From Ailurus styani (Eukaryota > Chordata > Mammalia > Carnivora > Ailuridae), in contig LNAC01000336.1 of assembly GCA_002007465.1 (NCBI GenBank), positions 194,081-258,080 on the forward strand: a stretch of DNA of 64,000 nucleotides, written 5' to 3'. The translations under genes and the position numbers were made by a program. Positions within the stretch are counted from its first letter, which is position 1. Each line of letters starts with the position of its first letter. This document shows positions 1-10,933 of the stretch, in pieces. The notes beneath the pieces are model-generated. The model worked only from the letters and a program-made list of their open reading frames with translations. It was not told the DNA's origin and made no database searches.

Positions 1-1170
1 CCCCACCTCCCAGCAAGGCTACCAAGGTCCTGAGGGACTTTGAGAGGTTGGGAATCTTCAGTTTACTTCTGACTTGGCTAGATCAAAATAAAGTTGAGAG
101 TTCAGAGTCCTCTGTGCCTTCATCCTCCTCCTTCCCTAGCTCCCCCAATTTCCACCTTTCCTTAGAAACTCAGAAAGACCAAAATCTTATAGCTTTTCCC
201 AACAGTCTGCGGTGACAGTGATCTCCCTCACTGAGCTGCCATAGTTGAGTGAATTGGGTCTTCTTCATCTTACTCTGCTCGGATTCAGCACTTTCCAAAC
301 TGCAGTGTGTCCATATATCATTTGAAATCTGACAAAATGTAAATTTTGGTCCTTAGGTCTGGAGTGGGGTCTGAGTTGTGGCATTTCAGACAAACACTCA
401 GGGGATATCCATGTTGCTGGTCTAGAGTCTAATTGGTTTGTGTATGCTGGTCTTAACTGCCCAACTATACATTTAATGACCATGAACTATAAAAACCTGA
501 CCCTGTACTACCTGTATGACATGTTGATGAGGAAGTGAGGAGGGACCATATGCTCACTCGATGGTGGAGGCAGGAGGGAAGTTGGTCAGGTGTTTGAATG
601 TCAAGACTACAGTGTCAGAAACTGTGCAGGATTGAGAATTTACCCTACACTTAAGCTAACAAATTTGTCTTCCATGGTTTCATGAGTGCTGGCAGAAGAC
701 ACAAGACTCCTGAGTCCAAGACAAAGAGCACTTTGTTACTCACAGCAATAACAGTAGCTAGAATATTATCATGTGTGTTGTTTTTCCAAACCCCTGTCCC
801 CCCAGGGCATTGCAACAAGGACGAAGTGATTCCTTAAGGTGCAAAGGGCTGCATTACCGGAGAGGGACCTCGAACTTAGGAAATGCTAATTATTGCATTA
901 TTTATGAAGGGACTGAAAGCAAACGTTCTCAACCTTGACTCCAGAGGCAGACACTATGTCTGTCATCTTGGACAGCAGACATGTCTACCTTCTGTCCAAG
1001 AGGTAGCTTCTCTGTCTTCCAAGCTTTTTGTTATTCAGCCATCCTCGATAAGATAGTCTGGATCAAAAGCTGTCAGTGCCTCTGCTCACAAGATACACAG
1101 AAACGTGAGACCCATGGGGAATCGCGTTCGAGTCCACAGGTAAACATAGAGTGACTGGATGATACTTGGT
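1..1170. other. Non-coding sequence, no gene seen
   Basis: All six frames are closed within short distances. I recognise no repeat family, splice-bounded exon or promoter-like CpG cluster. Composition is ordinary mammalian non-coding DNA. Confidence 0.5.
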
Positions 1171-1550
1171 ATGTGAGCTTTCTACAGCTGCCGTAACAAA
1201 TTACTACAAATTGGGGAGCTTAAAATGTTAGAAATTTATTATTTCACAGTTCAGGAGCTCGAACTCCAAAACTGAGATTTCAGCAGGGCCATGCTCTCTC
1301 TGAAGTCTCTAGGGCAGAATTCTCCTTGCTTCTTGGAACATCCAGTGGCTCCCAGAAGTCCTTGTCATTCCTTGGCGTGTGTCTGTCTCACTCTGATCAC
1401 TGCCCCTTCTGTCACATGATCTTCTTCCCTATATGCCTGTGTTTCTAAATGGCCCTCTCCTTATAGGGACATTAGTCAGAGGATTTAGGACCCATTGTAA
1501 TCCAGTATGACCTTTTTCTTAGCTTGATTACAATTCAGCCCACAACACTT
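1171..1550 (-). mobile_element. MLT1-type MaLR LTR, antisense
   Basis: Read on the plus strand, the element opens with a 'gccgtaacaaattactaca' stretch, then a 'gaaatttattatttcacag' stretch. It continues through 'tccttggcgtgtg' and 'ccctctccttatagggacat', and ends near 'attcagcccacaacac'. This is the order expected for the reverse complement of a eutherian MLT1 LTR, a non-autonomous relative of ERVL. The copy is much diverged and has no internal region beside it, so it is a solo fossil LTR. Exact subfamily (A, B or other) cannot be assigned by eye. Confidence 0.7.
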
Positions 1551-3537
1551 GAGTAATAAAAAGAAATTCACCATCTACTTCTAGTAGGAAAAATGAAACT
1601 TGTGAACACATGCCCAGGCTAATACTTAGTGTTGGGTAGCAGAAGCCAATTTTAGAGGAGATGGATATGATGCTTGCTAAGCTCTGTGCTGTTTCAGCAG
1701 GCATTTTCTTGGTTCGAGAACAGCAGCTTAAGGTCTCAGGAAACCAGGGTGAAATAATTCTATGGTCTTGGCTAAGTCTGGACTTAATTCTCAATCTTTC
1801 CTGTGTCTTTATTTTTGACCCTTAAGTAGAGATCCTACCACCCAACAACTACCCTCCTGAACTCCTACCCCAGTCTGTTTCCTATTTTATTATGAATTAA
1901 ATTTCTGGACCTCTCCCACCCCTTCAGAAGTAATTTGCCATTGAAAACCTCATTATTTTTTTTTTTAGTGGAAGGAAAGACTGTTCTCAAAAAAAAAAAG
2001 TATAGGTATTAGTGATCCATGAATAGATTAGGAAGGTGTTTTGAGGGAAGAAGCTTGTTCCATTGCCCTTATCATCACCGTGGATGCCAGATCTGATTAA
2101 TGAACATGTTTGTGCATGGATACCACACTGAGTTTTGTAACTAGACTTTTTCCTTTGCCTGAATGAGATCTTTGCTTTTTTCTTTTTTCGTTTTGTTTTG
2201 GTTTTTTCTCCTTAGGTCTGTTTGAGATAAGGTCTAAGGTATGCAGTAGAAAGAGGACAGAGCCATCGACAATCCTGTACTTAGGTGCTTCTATTCTCAA
2301 AGCTGCTTTCTGGCTTATAGAAATAGAATATTTATAGAATTTATGGAATACCTTTGTTGCTTATACTTGCTTGTTCTATTCAGGGTACACCTGAGGTGAG
2401 TTAATTGCCATTGGATGGCCAAGATTATGGAATAGAGTGCTGCCTTATTTGGCCTCAAGAATCCATGAGGAAGTTGGTGTGGGGGAGGACAATACAGCCC
2501 CTTATTGTCTTAAAATTCCGTGATGACAAAGGCCCTTCTAACGAAAGTTCCATATAACAAAGCTGTGTCTTTGTTTCAGAGCATAAGCTTGTAGTGGAAA
2601 TGTGCTGATCTGGTGATAATTCACTACATTGAAAATCCACAGGACAGATGATCAGAGAGTTTTATTCTTGGCCAGCCCACGAAGCAGTCACTGTCTATAG
2701 CACAAATCTTGTGCCCTTGGCATATTTCCACTACAGGAGTAGAAGATTCTACGGCTCCCTGCCCCTCATTAAAAAAAAAAAAGAGAGAGAGAGAGAGAGA
2801 GAGCTAAAAAGCTCCTTTGTTCGTTCTTTTTAACCCCTCACAACTCAATAGAAAATTGGTCCAAATATACTAACCACCCCCCCCACCCCCACAAACTGGA
2901 CTCCTAAATAACCCAAATTTGGCCAGAATAACTTTTCTGTCTTATTCCAGGCTCACCTACTCACTCACATACTCACATAAAGGCACAAACTTAGATGTCT
3001 TTTTGCCTCCTTTGTTTTGAGGAGTTCCCACTGTGACTCAGGCACTGTACTAAATGCTGAAATAGAAATACGAATGTCGTTCTTGTCTCTTGGGAGCTCA
3101 GGTTTAGGGGCATAGAGCCTGAGGAGGAAAGATGGAGAGGTGACATGGATGTATGGAAGTAGGATGAAACAAGCAGGGGAGCGAGCATATATGGTGGGGA
3201 ACATTTGTTGTGTACTAAATGGGCCAGGGAGAGCTTTTGGAAGAAATAGGAGACTGAAGCGAGTTATGAAAAATATTTAACATATAACCAGGTCAAGCTG
3301 TGGAAGAGAGTTTTAGGACACAGTATATGCAAAGGTCAGGAAGCTGTACCCAGGGGCTGGCAAATGGTTCAGCTTGGCAGTCAGTAGACACTCAATTTAT
3401 TGACTGATGTTTAGGGAGGCCCTCATTCTAGTCTAATTCCAGCTTAACAAAAGAATGAATGCCCAGTGGGGTTCATTAAAATGGGTATAAAATATGTTGC
3501 ATGCAGAAATGTGAATGCACATTAGTGAAGGTTGCAG

Positions 3538-3539
<2 letters not shown>
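1551..3539. other. Non-coding sequence with an (A)n(GA)n run
   Basis: No supported gene. A simple repeat of A12 followed by GA units lies at 2771-2803. Positions about 3030-3420 resemble an old interspersed repeat (phrases such as 'gactcaggcactgtacta' and 'tatgcaaaggtcaggaa'), but I cannot name its family. Confidence 0.5.
2771..2803. repeat. A-rich/(GA)n simple repeat
   Basis: About 12 A followed by ten to eleven GA dinucleotides. Directly visible; probably length-variable between individuals. Confidence 0.9.

Positions 3540-3540
<1 letters not shown>

Positions 3541-3571
<31 letters not shown>
3541..3571. repeat. (AC)n microsatellite
   Basis: Fifteen uninterrupted AC units, flanked by 'gcagtat' and 'attttaaaa'. 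A pure array of this length is normally polymorphic. Confidence 0.95.
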
Positions 3572-3572
<1 letters not shown>

Positions 3573-4649
3573 TTTAAAAAATGGAAAGAAGAACCTTGTC
3601 TTCTGTGATGAGTCGTGTCACTCCTTCCCATTTAACGTGATTAAAGGCGACATTTAATAGTTCCACAGAGCTTTCTGTGCTGATCCGTAACTCCTGGGTA
3701 GCAACAATTTCCTTTTATTCTATGTGTTCTGGTACAAGATAAAAACAGCAATATGACATCAGTTATAAAAGGAATCTGGGTGAGGAAATAAAATCACATA
3801 GTACTGTGATTCTTTGAATTCGGAACTGTGAGGCATTTCTTTTTTTAATACATATGTGTTTTCCTCTTTCATTTCTTTCTTTCTGTGACAGGTCCCTGCC
3901 TCTCCACTTAACAAAGGGGAAACACTTGGGTGCTGTTGGCAGTGCTGTGCTCTGCCTCTGAGTGGAAGACCGAGTGGTCAGCAGCAGTGCCAGCAGCTGA
4001 TCTTTTCACTGCCCACTCTCTGTGTCTCCTACTCTTTAGACAGTGTGAGCGAACTTAAGGGGGTGTGGATTTGTGTGTGGATTGTAGGCCAGAGAATCCC
4101 AGAGGCTTATTACTACATGAAGCTGAAGAGGAGGTAATTGTGTAGAATGAGTCAGCCAGCCTTATTAGACCTGTTGGATGAAAAAAAAGAATGAGAGAGG
4201 TGGCCTGGGGGGTGACGGGAATCTCCAGGGAAGTACTTTGAAGGTTAAAACAAAATACCCTCTTCATAAATAAAAGGACGGACCACCTAATGTGTAGATG
4301 TGTCCACTTTACTTATTTTGGGGGTATTGATTTTGCCTTGTATTCTTGGGAGGCTTCAGAGGGAAAGATACCTTCCTGAGACACATGTCTTAGTTTTCAT
4401 AGGTTTGTTTAAGTTTTTGATTCAGTTTCTTTCAGAATTCATTCTAAATGCTTATTGAGCTGCTACATGTCCCTCATTATGCTGATGGAGATATAGGAGA
4501 ATGGTGCTGAGCTTAGAGACTTGTGGCAAAACACACGGGTGTGTGTATTTTGACAGCGTGGTTAGTAAAATTCAGTTCAGTGTTGCCTCAGTAAATTAGT
4601 GTTAATTAAGCATTTACAGAGGGCAGGGCGGTAGGAGGTGCATGAGAAA
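3572..4649. other. Non-coding sequence, no gene seen
   Basis: Frames are closed and no exon-like block is evident. The segment around 4440-4510 has the texture of an old transposon relic, but it is too diverged to classify. Confidence 0.45.
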
Positions 4650-4800
4650 GGTGCACTTTCCCCTGGATTTCTTGAGCTTCTTTGAGCCTACATTGTTTCA
4701 GTTGTAGAATGAGGTTTATAGGAAGCATCTCACCACATTCTCCTGATGGCTGCGTATCCGCTGGTTCAACACGTGGTACACAATGGGCACTGAATAAAGA
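4650..4800 (+). mobile_element. MIR SINE, 3' part
   Basis: The order 'tttgagcctacattgtttca', 'gtagaatgaggtttatagg' and a terminal 'gggcactgaataaa' follows the MIR body and 3' end ('cctcagtttcctcatctgta...' to 'ggcactcaataaat'). MIR is an ancient tRNA-derived SINE mobilised by L2. The divergence is heavy, as expected for its age. Confidence 0.5.
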
Positions 4801-5689
4801 TAAGTGTTGTGTTGTTTTGTTTTGTTTTGTTTTTGTCCCTTGCCTTGTGATTAAGACCCTCCCATGGAAACTGGGATTTCCAAGGACTAAATTTCTTGGC
4901 AGAAGCTCCAGACTTCCTCAGAACAGACTTCTTACAGCAGTGATTCCACAGCTGGGGAGTCTCTTATCCGTAGGGTCCATCATTAGTGCCCTGCCCCGGC
5001 CTCTGCTAGAGAAGTGACTGAATCTCATGTCAGTTCAGGGCTTCTCCTAGCTGCAGGGATCCACACACGCATCATGCTCATCATTATTCCTGGACCGATT
5101 GCCTAGTTTCAAACATCTGCTCTCCGGTCCCTTTTTTACCTCTTAATCTACTTGCAGCTTGGGTGACCCGGATGACCTTGGACACTCCTGATCCAGTCCT
5201 TTTTTCTCCCCCCCTGGTTTGCCTCAGGAACTCCTGCCAAATCCAGTGTCCGATGTTAATAATGTAGAGCTGAGACATGCACTAAGCAAACAGATACATT
5301 CAGAGAGTGATCATTTGCATTTCGCGTTCAGGTTTCCCACAGCCCTTTCCAGAGATGCAGAGTGGGATGGAGGGGAAAAGGATACACTTCCCAGGGTCAG
5401 CATTTGCCTTCACTCCTCGGTATGTGCATCTGCAAAGTCCTGAGGCAAGGTCTCTATGATGCCACATTGTTTCCTTCTTTCAGGACACTCACTTCTAGAA
5501 GATGCTCCCAAGTAATGTTATTTCATGGGGCTCATTTTCTCCACCCTAATATTGGCAGTTCAGCGACTTGTCTTTTTCTTAGTTTACATCCCGAAGTGAG
5601 TGTATTACTAACACATACTCTGTAGTTTGCGTGTATGCGTGTGGAACTTATGAGGTAATAGTACGAGTAATACTGTAGCATTTGGAGAT

Positions 5690-5875
5690 TTTCAGGATGT
5701 TGATGTCTCCGCTATCTCATCTGATTTTCACACGAGTGGGGTTGGGGAAACGGTTAGAATTGGTTTCTACCACTGATAAGGATGCAGCAACTCAGACCGC
5801 TGACATTATCTGGCCAATGTCATGGAGCTATCTAGACTTAGAGTCAGGATTCCAGATCTGTTCATTCCCAATTTA
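5690..5875 (-). mobile_element. MIR-like SINE, antisense
   Basis: The plus strand shows 'atctcatctgattttcacac', then a degenerate 'ggatgcagcaactcagaccg', then 'gtcaggattccagatctg'. This is the order of a reverse-complemented MIR (low-copy 'ctcatttaatcctcac', 'gaaactgaggc', 'gggattcgaaccc'). It is strongly decayed. Confidence 0.4.
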
Positions 5876-6034
5876 GTGTCTTTTTTCTACACAATACTTG
5901 AATTTTCTAAAATAACTTTCACGGAGGTTTTAGTAGATGGAATAGGTCAGTTTCTTTGGGATTGTTTATATTTTAGTGAAGATGTTGGGTGCTTTAAAGC
6001 AGGGGACTCATTTCACTTAAAAAGTGTCCCAGGT

Positions 6035-6256
6035 CGGGGTGCCTGGGTGGCTCAGTGGGTTAAAGCCTCTGCCTTCGACTCAGGTCATGATCTCAGGGTC
6101 CTGGGATCGAGCCCTGCATGAGACTCCCTGCTCAACAGGAAGACTGCTTCCTCCTCTCTCTCTGCCTGCCTATCTGCATACTTGTGATTTCCCTCTCTCT
6201 TTCTCTCTCTCTCTCTCTCTGTTAAGTAAATAAATAAATAAAATCTTAAAAAAAAA
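6035..6256 (+). mobile_element. CAN-SINE (SINEC), full length
   Basis: The copy begins 'cggggtgcctgggtggctca' and contains the tRNA-derived promoter region, including 'gggatcgagccctgcat'. It continues with a pyrimidine-rich stretch with (CT)n and ends in an AAATAAA-type A-rich tail. The 14-bp direct repeats 'aaagtgtcccaggt' at 6021-6034 and 6257-6270 are identical, a textbook L1-mediated target-site duplication. The head 'cagtgggttaaagcctctg' is the young type here. Perfect duplications and low divergence indicate a recent insertion that could be presence/absence polymorphic. Confidence 0.95.
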
Positions 6257-6379
6257 AAAGTGTCCCAGGTGCCATAGCAACCCTTATGAAATGATGGCAA
6301 TAGAAGGCCCTGACCTCATCCCCTTGGTCTGTAGCCTGTCCACTCCCAGACCTGCCCATCTCAGCTGATTTCAATCACA

Positions 6380-6780
6380 TGTTCATAATATTCCATATAA
6401 AGGGTCTACTGTGTGCTCGGTTTATACACAAGGTTTCAGTTAATCTTCGTAACTAATTTACTTGCATGGTTTTTCAGTAATTCTGTTAGTATCTCCATTT
6501 TTTTTAAAAGATGTTATTTATTTATTTGACAGAGACAGACACAATGAGACAGGAAACACAAGCAGGGGGAGAGGGACAGGGAGAAGCAGGCTTTCCATTG
6601 AGCAGGGAGCCCGATGTGGGGCTCGATCCCAGGACCCTGGGATCATGACCTGAGCCGAAGGCACACGCTTAACCAACTGAGCCATCCAGGCGCCCCAGTA
6701 TCTCCATTTTTAACGTGAGAAAACAGATCAAGATATGTGACTGACAGATGGCAAGCAGCTGACACATCAGTCTTCACATC
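6380..6780 (-). mobile_element. MIR SINE, antisense, split by a CAN-SINE
   Basis: Plus-strand text 'gtctactgtgtgctcgg', 'agttaatcttcgtaacta' and 'agtatctccattttt' continues on the other side of a SINE with 'taacgtgagaaaacagatc'. Together they give a reverse-complemented MIR (weak match). The MIR was broken by the CAN-SINE at 6503-6696, so the coordinates include that insertion. Confidence 0.5.
6503..6696 (-). mobile_element. CAN-SINE inserted in MIR
   Basis: The reverse-complement copy runs from a T-rich/'aaaagatgttatttattt' end to 'gccatccaggcgcccc'. The tRNA-derived B-box region reads 'ggggctcgatcccaggac'. Direct repeats 'agtatctccattttt' at 6488-6502 and 6697-6711 are identical and lie inside MIR sequence, proving the insertion is younger than the MIR. 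Confidence 0.93.
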
Positions 6781-7783
6781 CAAGTGTGACTTAATTGAGG
6801 AGCATAAATGCTTGTGACTCTTCTGACCCTGTCCTGGCCTCAGTCTTTCCCTGGCAGCCCAGAGCTGAGGCCTGTTGCCTGAAGCAGTTTCAGAATTATA
6901 TTTATCTCACCCCCTCTGCTGACATGTCCTTACATCCTCCCGGTGTCTTTCTCTCTTGTCAATGGAGCAGCCATATCGGGGCGGGTGGGGTAGGGGAGCA
7001 GCGAGTCTGTGTGCTGGAAGCTCCTGACCAGCTCAGAGATGCTGCACAGTGACCTGGTCTCATGGGACTGGCCCCGTTGGCTCCATGATGGTGGCCTCCG
7101 CACACCTCACTTCGCCTTCTCTGGTCCCAAAGCAGAACATCAGGCACCTGGTACCCTTTAATGTCTGCTGTACTTTACATCGAAATCAGACTGTTAGCCA
7201 CAGCTGGGTAGTTCTTTCTGACAGTAGTTCCTGCAACTAAAACCAAGCTTCCCAAATACTCCTAGCTTTTGTTATGTTTAAAGTCCTATTTTTTTTTTCC
7301 ACGTAGAAGAGTGACATCCTCATAGCAAAGTCCGTCTCTGGCTCCATCGGAGCGTAACAACCTTTAGCTGGAGGACCAGACTTCCATGGATTGCTCAGCT
7401 GTGGTGTTCAATTAGCTTTCCAATATTTTTTCCCTGTTTTCTCCTAACACACTGTCAAGCACGTCAAACACCGAGCAGCTTTCTGATGTGGACACTGGCT
7501 CATTAGACCCCAGCTGAGATCATTAAATTCTGTTTCTTTAAGGCCGATGGAAAGGGCAGATGTATGCTTCCTTTGATAGAGCTGGTCTTCAATTTCCTCC
7601 CTATCGTGAGACAGATAGTTGGTGATGAATCAGTGATATTTCAGACTCTAGTAGGGGAAGACTGACTGCTCATGGGATTGAGATTTCTGGGATAGAACAG
7701 CAGACATGAAGCCGTTAGAGGAACACACATTTCTGGTCTTGACTCCTACCATGGGTCAGTCTTAACGATGTTGCTTCCTTTAA
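6781..7783. other. Unique non-coding sequence
   Basis: No gene supported. The part from about 7370 to 7560 has mixed AT-rich, low-repeat texture ('ggtgttcaattagctttcc', 'gagatcattaaattctg') of the sort often seen in conserved non-coding elements; this is an impression only. Confidence 0.4.
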
Positions 7784-7784
7784 G

Positions 7785-8012
7785 ACAGGCTTTCTCTATC
7801 TTGGCACTGTTCACATTTGGGCCAGTTCATTCTTTGGTGGGGAGGGGAGTGGAGGGATGTGCTGTTCATTCTAGGATGTTAGCAGAATACCTGGTTTCTA
7901 CCTAGTAGGTACCTGTAGCACACCCTGTAAGCAGCAGCAACTAAAAGTGTCCCTAGACATTGCCAAATGTTCCTTGGGTGCAAAGTCACTCCAAGGTGGG
8001 AAACAATGCTTT
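7785..8012 (+). mobile_element. hAT-type non-autonomous DNA transposon fossil
   Basis: The sequence 'tatcttggcactgttcacat' ... 'cattctaggatgtt' ... 'cctagacattgccaaatgtt' ... 'tcactccaaggtgggaaac' follows a common mammalian MER-type hAT consensus that reads 'ctcaaccttggcactattga' at one end. It has no coding capacity. A second member of the same family lies in the opposite orientation at 24246-24441. Confidence 0.6.
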
Positions 8013-8450
8013 AGGATTTTCTGGGAGTTTGGCCCACTCAAATTTATTCCCTAGAGAGAATTCAACCATGAATCTAAGTTATAAGATGGTATGTGTGAAA
8101 ACATTTGATGGTTGTCCCTAATATGGCCAGACTGCAAGATTGTGAATCAGGGGGATGCATGTTTGCAGTGACTTCAAAATTGTGCTTTATCTTTCCTTCT
8201 ACCCTAAGTCCCTTTCTACCCTGCCCACTGATACTTATGGCTCATCTGCTTTGTCATAGCACACGAGTCCCCTACTTTAGGTTGGATAAAACTTGGATCT
8301 GTTGCTGACTCTGTATGTTCGCTGGGCTTTAATTTTCTTCTCATAATACCTATAAAACATTACTTTTATTCTATTCTCCAAGAATCCTGCTGGCTAGAGA
8401 AACAGTGTACATATTCACAATCTTGTTTTAATAGACTATTATTGGTTGAA

Positions 8451-8490
8451 TGGGTTAATCCTCTCAGATTTGGGTTAATCCTCTCAGATT
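8451..8490. repeat. Perfect 20-bp tandem duplication
   Basis: The unit 'tgggttaatcctctcagatt' occurs twice in direct succession without a mismatch. It is not part of a longer array. Perfect identity suggests a recent replication-slippage or repair event. Confidence 0.95.
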
Positions 8491-8799
8491 TATATACCGT
8501 ATATACCTAAATATATGTTTTCAGTATGTAACAGCTAAAGAAATAGGTAATGAGGGATTTAGATACCACATCAGAATGCCAGAGAGGTTATGAGGTAAGA
8601 AAGCCCTGAAATCACACATCTGCCTAACTATGCAAGTAGCTAGGGAGACTACAACAATATTTTTCAAACTGTTACGTTATAACTATAATTTTTTTTAAAT
8701 GTGTGGACTTCAATATATGTATTATTCATAAGCTAAATACATGCATTTAAAATACTAAATATTAATAAAGGTTAAATTTTATAATTTTAAGATACTTTA

Positions 8800-9015
8800 A
8801 AATTTTTTTAAATATTTTTTTTAATTTGAGAGACAGCAAGAGAGAGCACAAGCAGGGGGGAAGGCCAGAGGGAGAGGGAGAACAGGGGCAGAAGGGGAGA
8901 GAGAAGCAGGCTCCCCAGTGAGTAGGGAGTCCAACATGGGGCTCCATTCCAGAACCCTGGGATCATGACGTAAGCCAAGGCAGTTGCTTAACCGACTGAG
9001 CCACCCAGGTGCCCC
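8800..9015 (-). mobile_element. CAN-SINE, antisense
   Basis: The plus strand runs from a T-rich 'aaatattttttttaatttga' start through 'agaagcaggctccccagtga' and 'ggatcatgacgtaagcc' to 'gccacccaggtgcccc'. Flanks 'agatactt' (before) and 'aggtactt' (after) look like a decayed target-site duplication. This is an older copy than the one at 6035. Confidence 0.88.
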
Positions 9016-10113
9016 TGAAGGTACTTCTTATAACTTAAAGTGACCATGTTTTCTTTCTATATCCTTCTAAAGTCATCTTATGATTTTGAGTTTGCTTGGA
9101 TTTCTGCTCTGGGAATGACTTCTTAATGATGTGCTTCAGGGGACCTCAAACCCTCTAGGACTGGATACACAATTTTATGACCCTAAGTACATGTTGTATT
9201 TTTCTACAGAGAGGTCCCTAGCATTCATACATTTTAAACAGAGGTCTTTAATTCAAAAGATACTGAGGACCATGTGGTGGTCCTTGAGAGTGATCAAGCA
9301 TTCATGCAGTGAGCTGTGATAGAATGTATGCCTTTTTGTAGGGATGCAAGGATAGAGAGCAGCCTTCTGCTCAAACGCTAGTCCTTGGCCTCCTCATTCT
9401 GCATCCGGAGAGTTTGCTCAGCCTCCCCCATTCCTCTCTGGTGAACTAAATCGTGAACTAAATCTTTGAATTTTTAACTTTGCAAATACACATCTACCCT
9501 GACTTGAAGCTAGAAGGCATTTTAGAGATCCTCAAGTCTTCCTTTCTGTTTTTAGAGGTGATAAAAGCAGCACACCCAAGATCATCCAAGTCTTCTCACT
9601 GAGTGCCACACTGCTGCCCGGTGAAGATTATTTTTATAACTGTTGCACCATAAAACAGTTTCAATATTAAAAAAGAGAAAATTATAATAAATCAAGGGTT
9701 TGGGCATGCAAAAGTTAAGAACTATTAAACGCATTTCTAGAATTTACCTTGAATCTCTCCCAGATCTGAGCAACTAGACAGAGTCACTGAAACAGTATCT
9801 TTATTTAAATGGATGGAAGTATTTAAGGAGAAGTAAATTGGAATAGTGAGTAAACCTCTCGAGGAGCTAAGAGGACTCATTTCTTTTAGTCTCTGGTGGG
9901 GCTGTTTCAGGGATGTCGCTGGGAGTGCGTGCATGCATTCACACATCAGAGCTATTTTTAAGTAAAAGAAATGACAAACAGCAAAAATATCAGTGCCTTT
10001 TCCAGACACTGTCATTGTCTGGGAAATTGTCACAGACCTAGAGCAGAGAGAATTTCTCGTTTTCTCTGAGGCCTGTTGCTTGTCTCCAGGGTTTCTGTCA
10101 CTCTTCCCACAGG
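9016..10113. other. Non-coding sequence, no gene seen
   Basis: Contains a perfect 12-bp tandem duplication ('gtgaactaaatc' twice, 9441-9464). A 149-codon minus-strand frame at 9737-10186 has no recognisable motif and I treat it as chance. No clear repeat family. Confidence 0.45.
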
Positions 10114-10932
10114 TAGGGGTCCATGGTTGCTGTAGTGTCTGCCTCTCGCCCCGGTCAGGAAAGTGGGTGGTGATGAGTGTGATCACACATCAGTGCTCCA
10201 TGCCTGGTGCTCAGAGGACAGTTGCCCACGTGGGCAGAATGCTTCCTCTTGTGCAGACATCCACTCGTGAGGGTCAGACCTTGCTCAAGGCTTTCTTCTT
10301 TAGAGCACGGCTCCTGCTTAGGTCAGCCACGGGACCATTGTGAGCAGCATCTTTCTCCCTGTGCTTCTAGGAGCCTCCATTCGGGCTGATAAAGCCATGA
10401 GACTCTTATCTCTTGTGCACACTGGGTTTCTGAATGAGCTTTCCAAAGAAAAGTTTGAAAACTTCTGTTTGAGTCCACCATTCTGCTTACTCTAAGTGGC
10501 AGAGTGACTCCTTTAATGTTGTCCCTTTCCAGGGTCACTCTTCTGTAGTCATAGGGAATTCAAGTTCCCCTTCCCAGCAGGCCTTTATTAAGCACTCCCC
10601 TCCCCCAGACTTTTTCTGTGCTTTCTTGCTTTATTTTATTTTATTTTATTTTAAGATGTTATTTATTTGACAGAGAGAGACACAGCAAGAGAGGGAACAC
10701 AGCGAGGGGAGAGGGAGAAGCAGGCTTCCCACTGAGCAGGGAGCCTGATTCGGGGGCTCGATCCCAGGACCCTGGGATCATGACCTGAGCTGAAGGCAGA
10801 TGCTTAATGACTGAGCCACCCAGGCGCCCCTGTTGTCTTGTTTTAATTATGAAGCAAGAGTGTGGGTTTATATCCCAGGCATTTAATCCTGGGTTCCCTA
10901 TTGTGGAGACATGAAGATGACCTGAATCTGGC
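10114..10932. repeat. Copy 1 of 819-bp near-identical tandem duplication
   Basis: Aligned at an offset of 820 bases with 10934-11752, I find only three substitutions: 10201 t versus 11021 c, and 10730-10731 'ca' versus 11550-11551 'tg'. No indels were seen. The copies are joined by one ambiguous base (N) at 10933. Each contains its own CAN-SINE at the same relative place. The single N and allele-like divergence (about 0.4%) point to two haplotypes placed in tandem by the assembler rather than to a genomic duplication. Confidence 0.95.
10631..10830 (-). mobile_element. CAN-SINE, antisense (in duplication copy 1)
   Basis: It has a (TTTTA)n head, then 'ttaagatgttatttatttga', the B-box region 'gggctcgatcccaggac', and the end 'gccacccaggcgcccc'. 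It is the same insertion as the element at 11451-11650, seen twice because of the duplication. Confidence 0.93.
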
Positions 10933-10933
10933 N
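10933..10933. other. Single-base ambiguity at a duplication joint
   Basis: The only isolated N in the window. It falls exactly between 'cctgaatctggc' (end of copy 1) and 'taggggtccatgg' (start of copy 2), so it marks an assembly join. Confidence 0.97.

Noticed and set aside
6035..6140. tRNA gene suspicion from A/B-box-like text in SINEs
   Set aside because: The sequence is the tRNA-derived head of CAN-SINE, without a foldable complete cloverleaf and repeated across the window.
6085..6300. Frames translating through SINEs (also near 8762, 10659, 25009, 29737, 43761, 60828)
   Set aside because: The peptides are just translated CAN-SINE text in either strand, repeated in many places in the window.
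9737..10186. 149-codon minus-strand open frame
   Set aside because: No domain, signal peptide or family resemblance, no splice or promoter context, and it runs into the assembly duplication, which repeats its start at 10659-11006. Chance frame.
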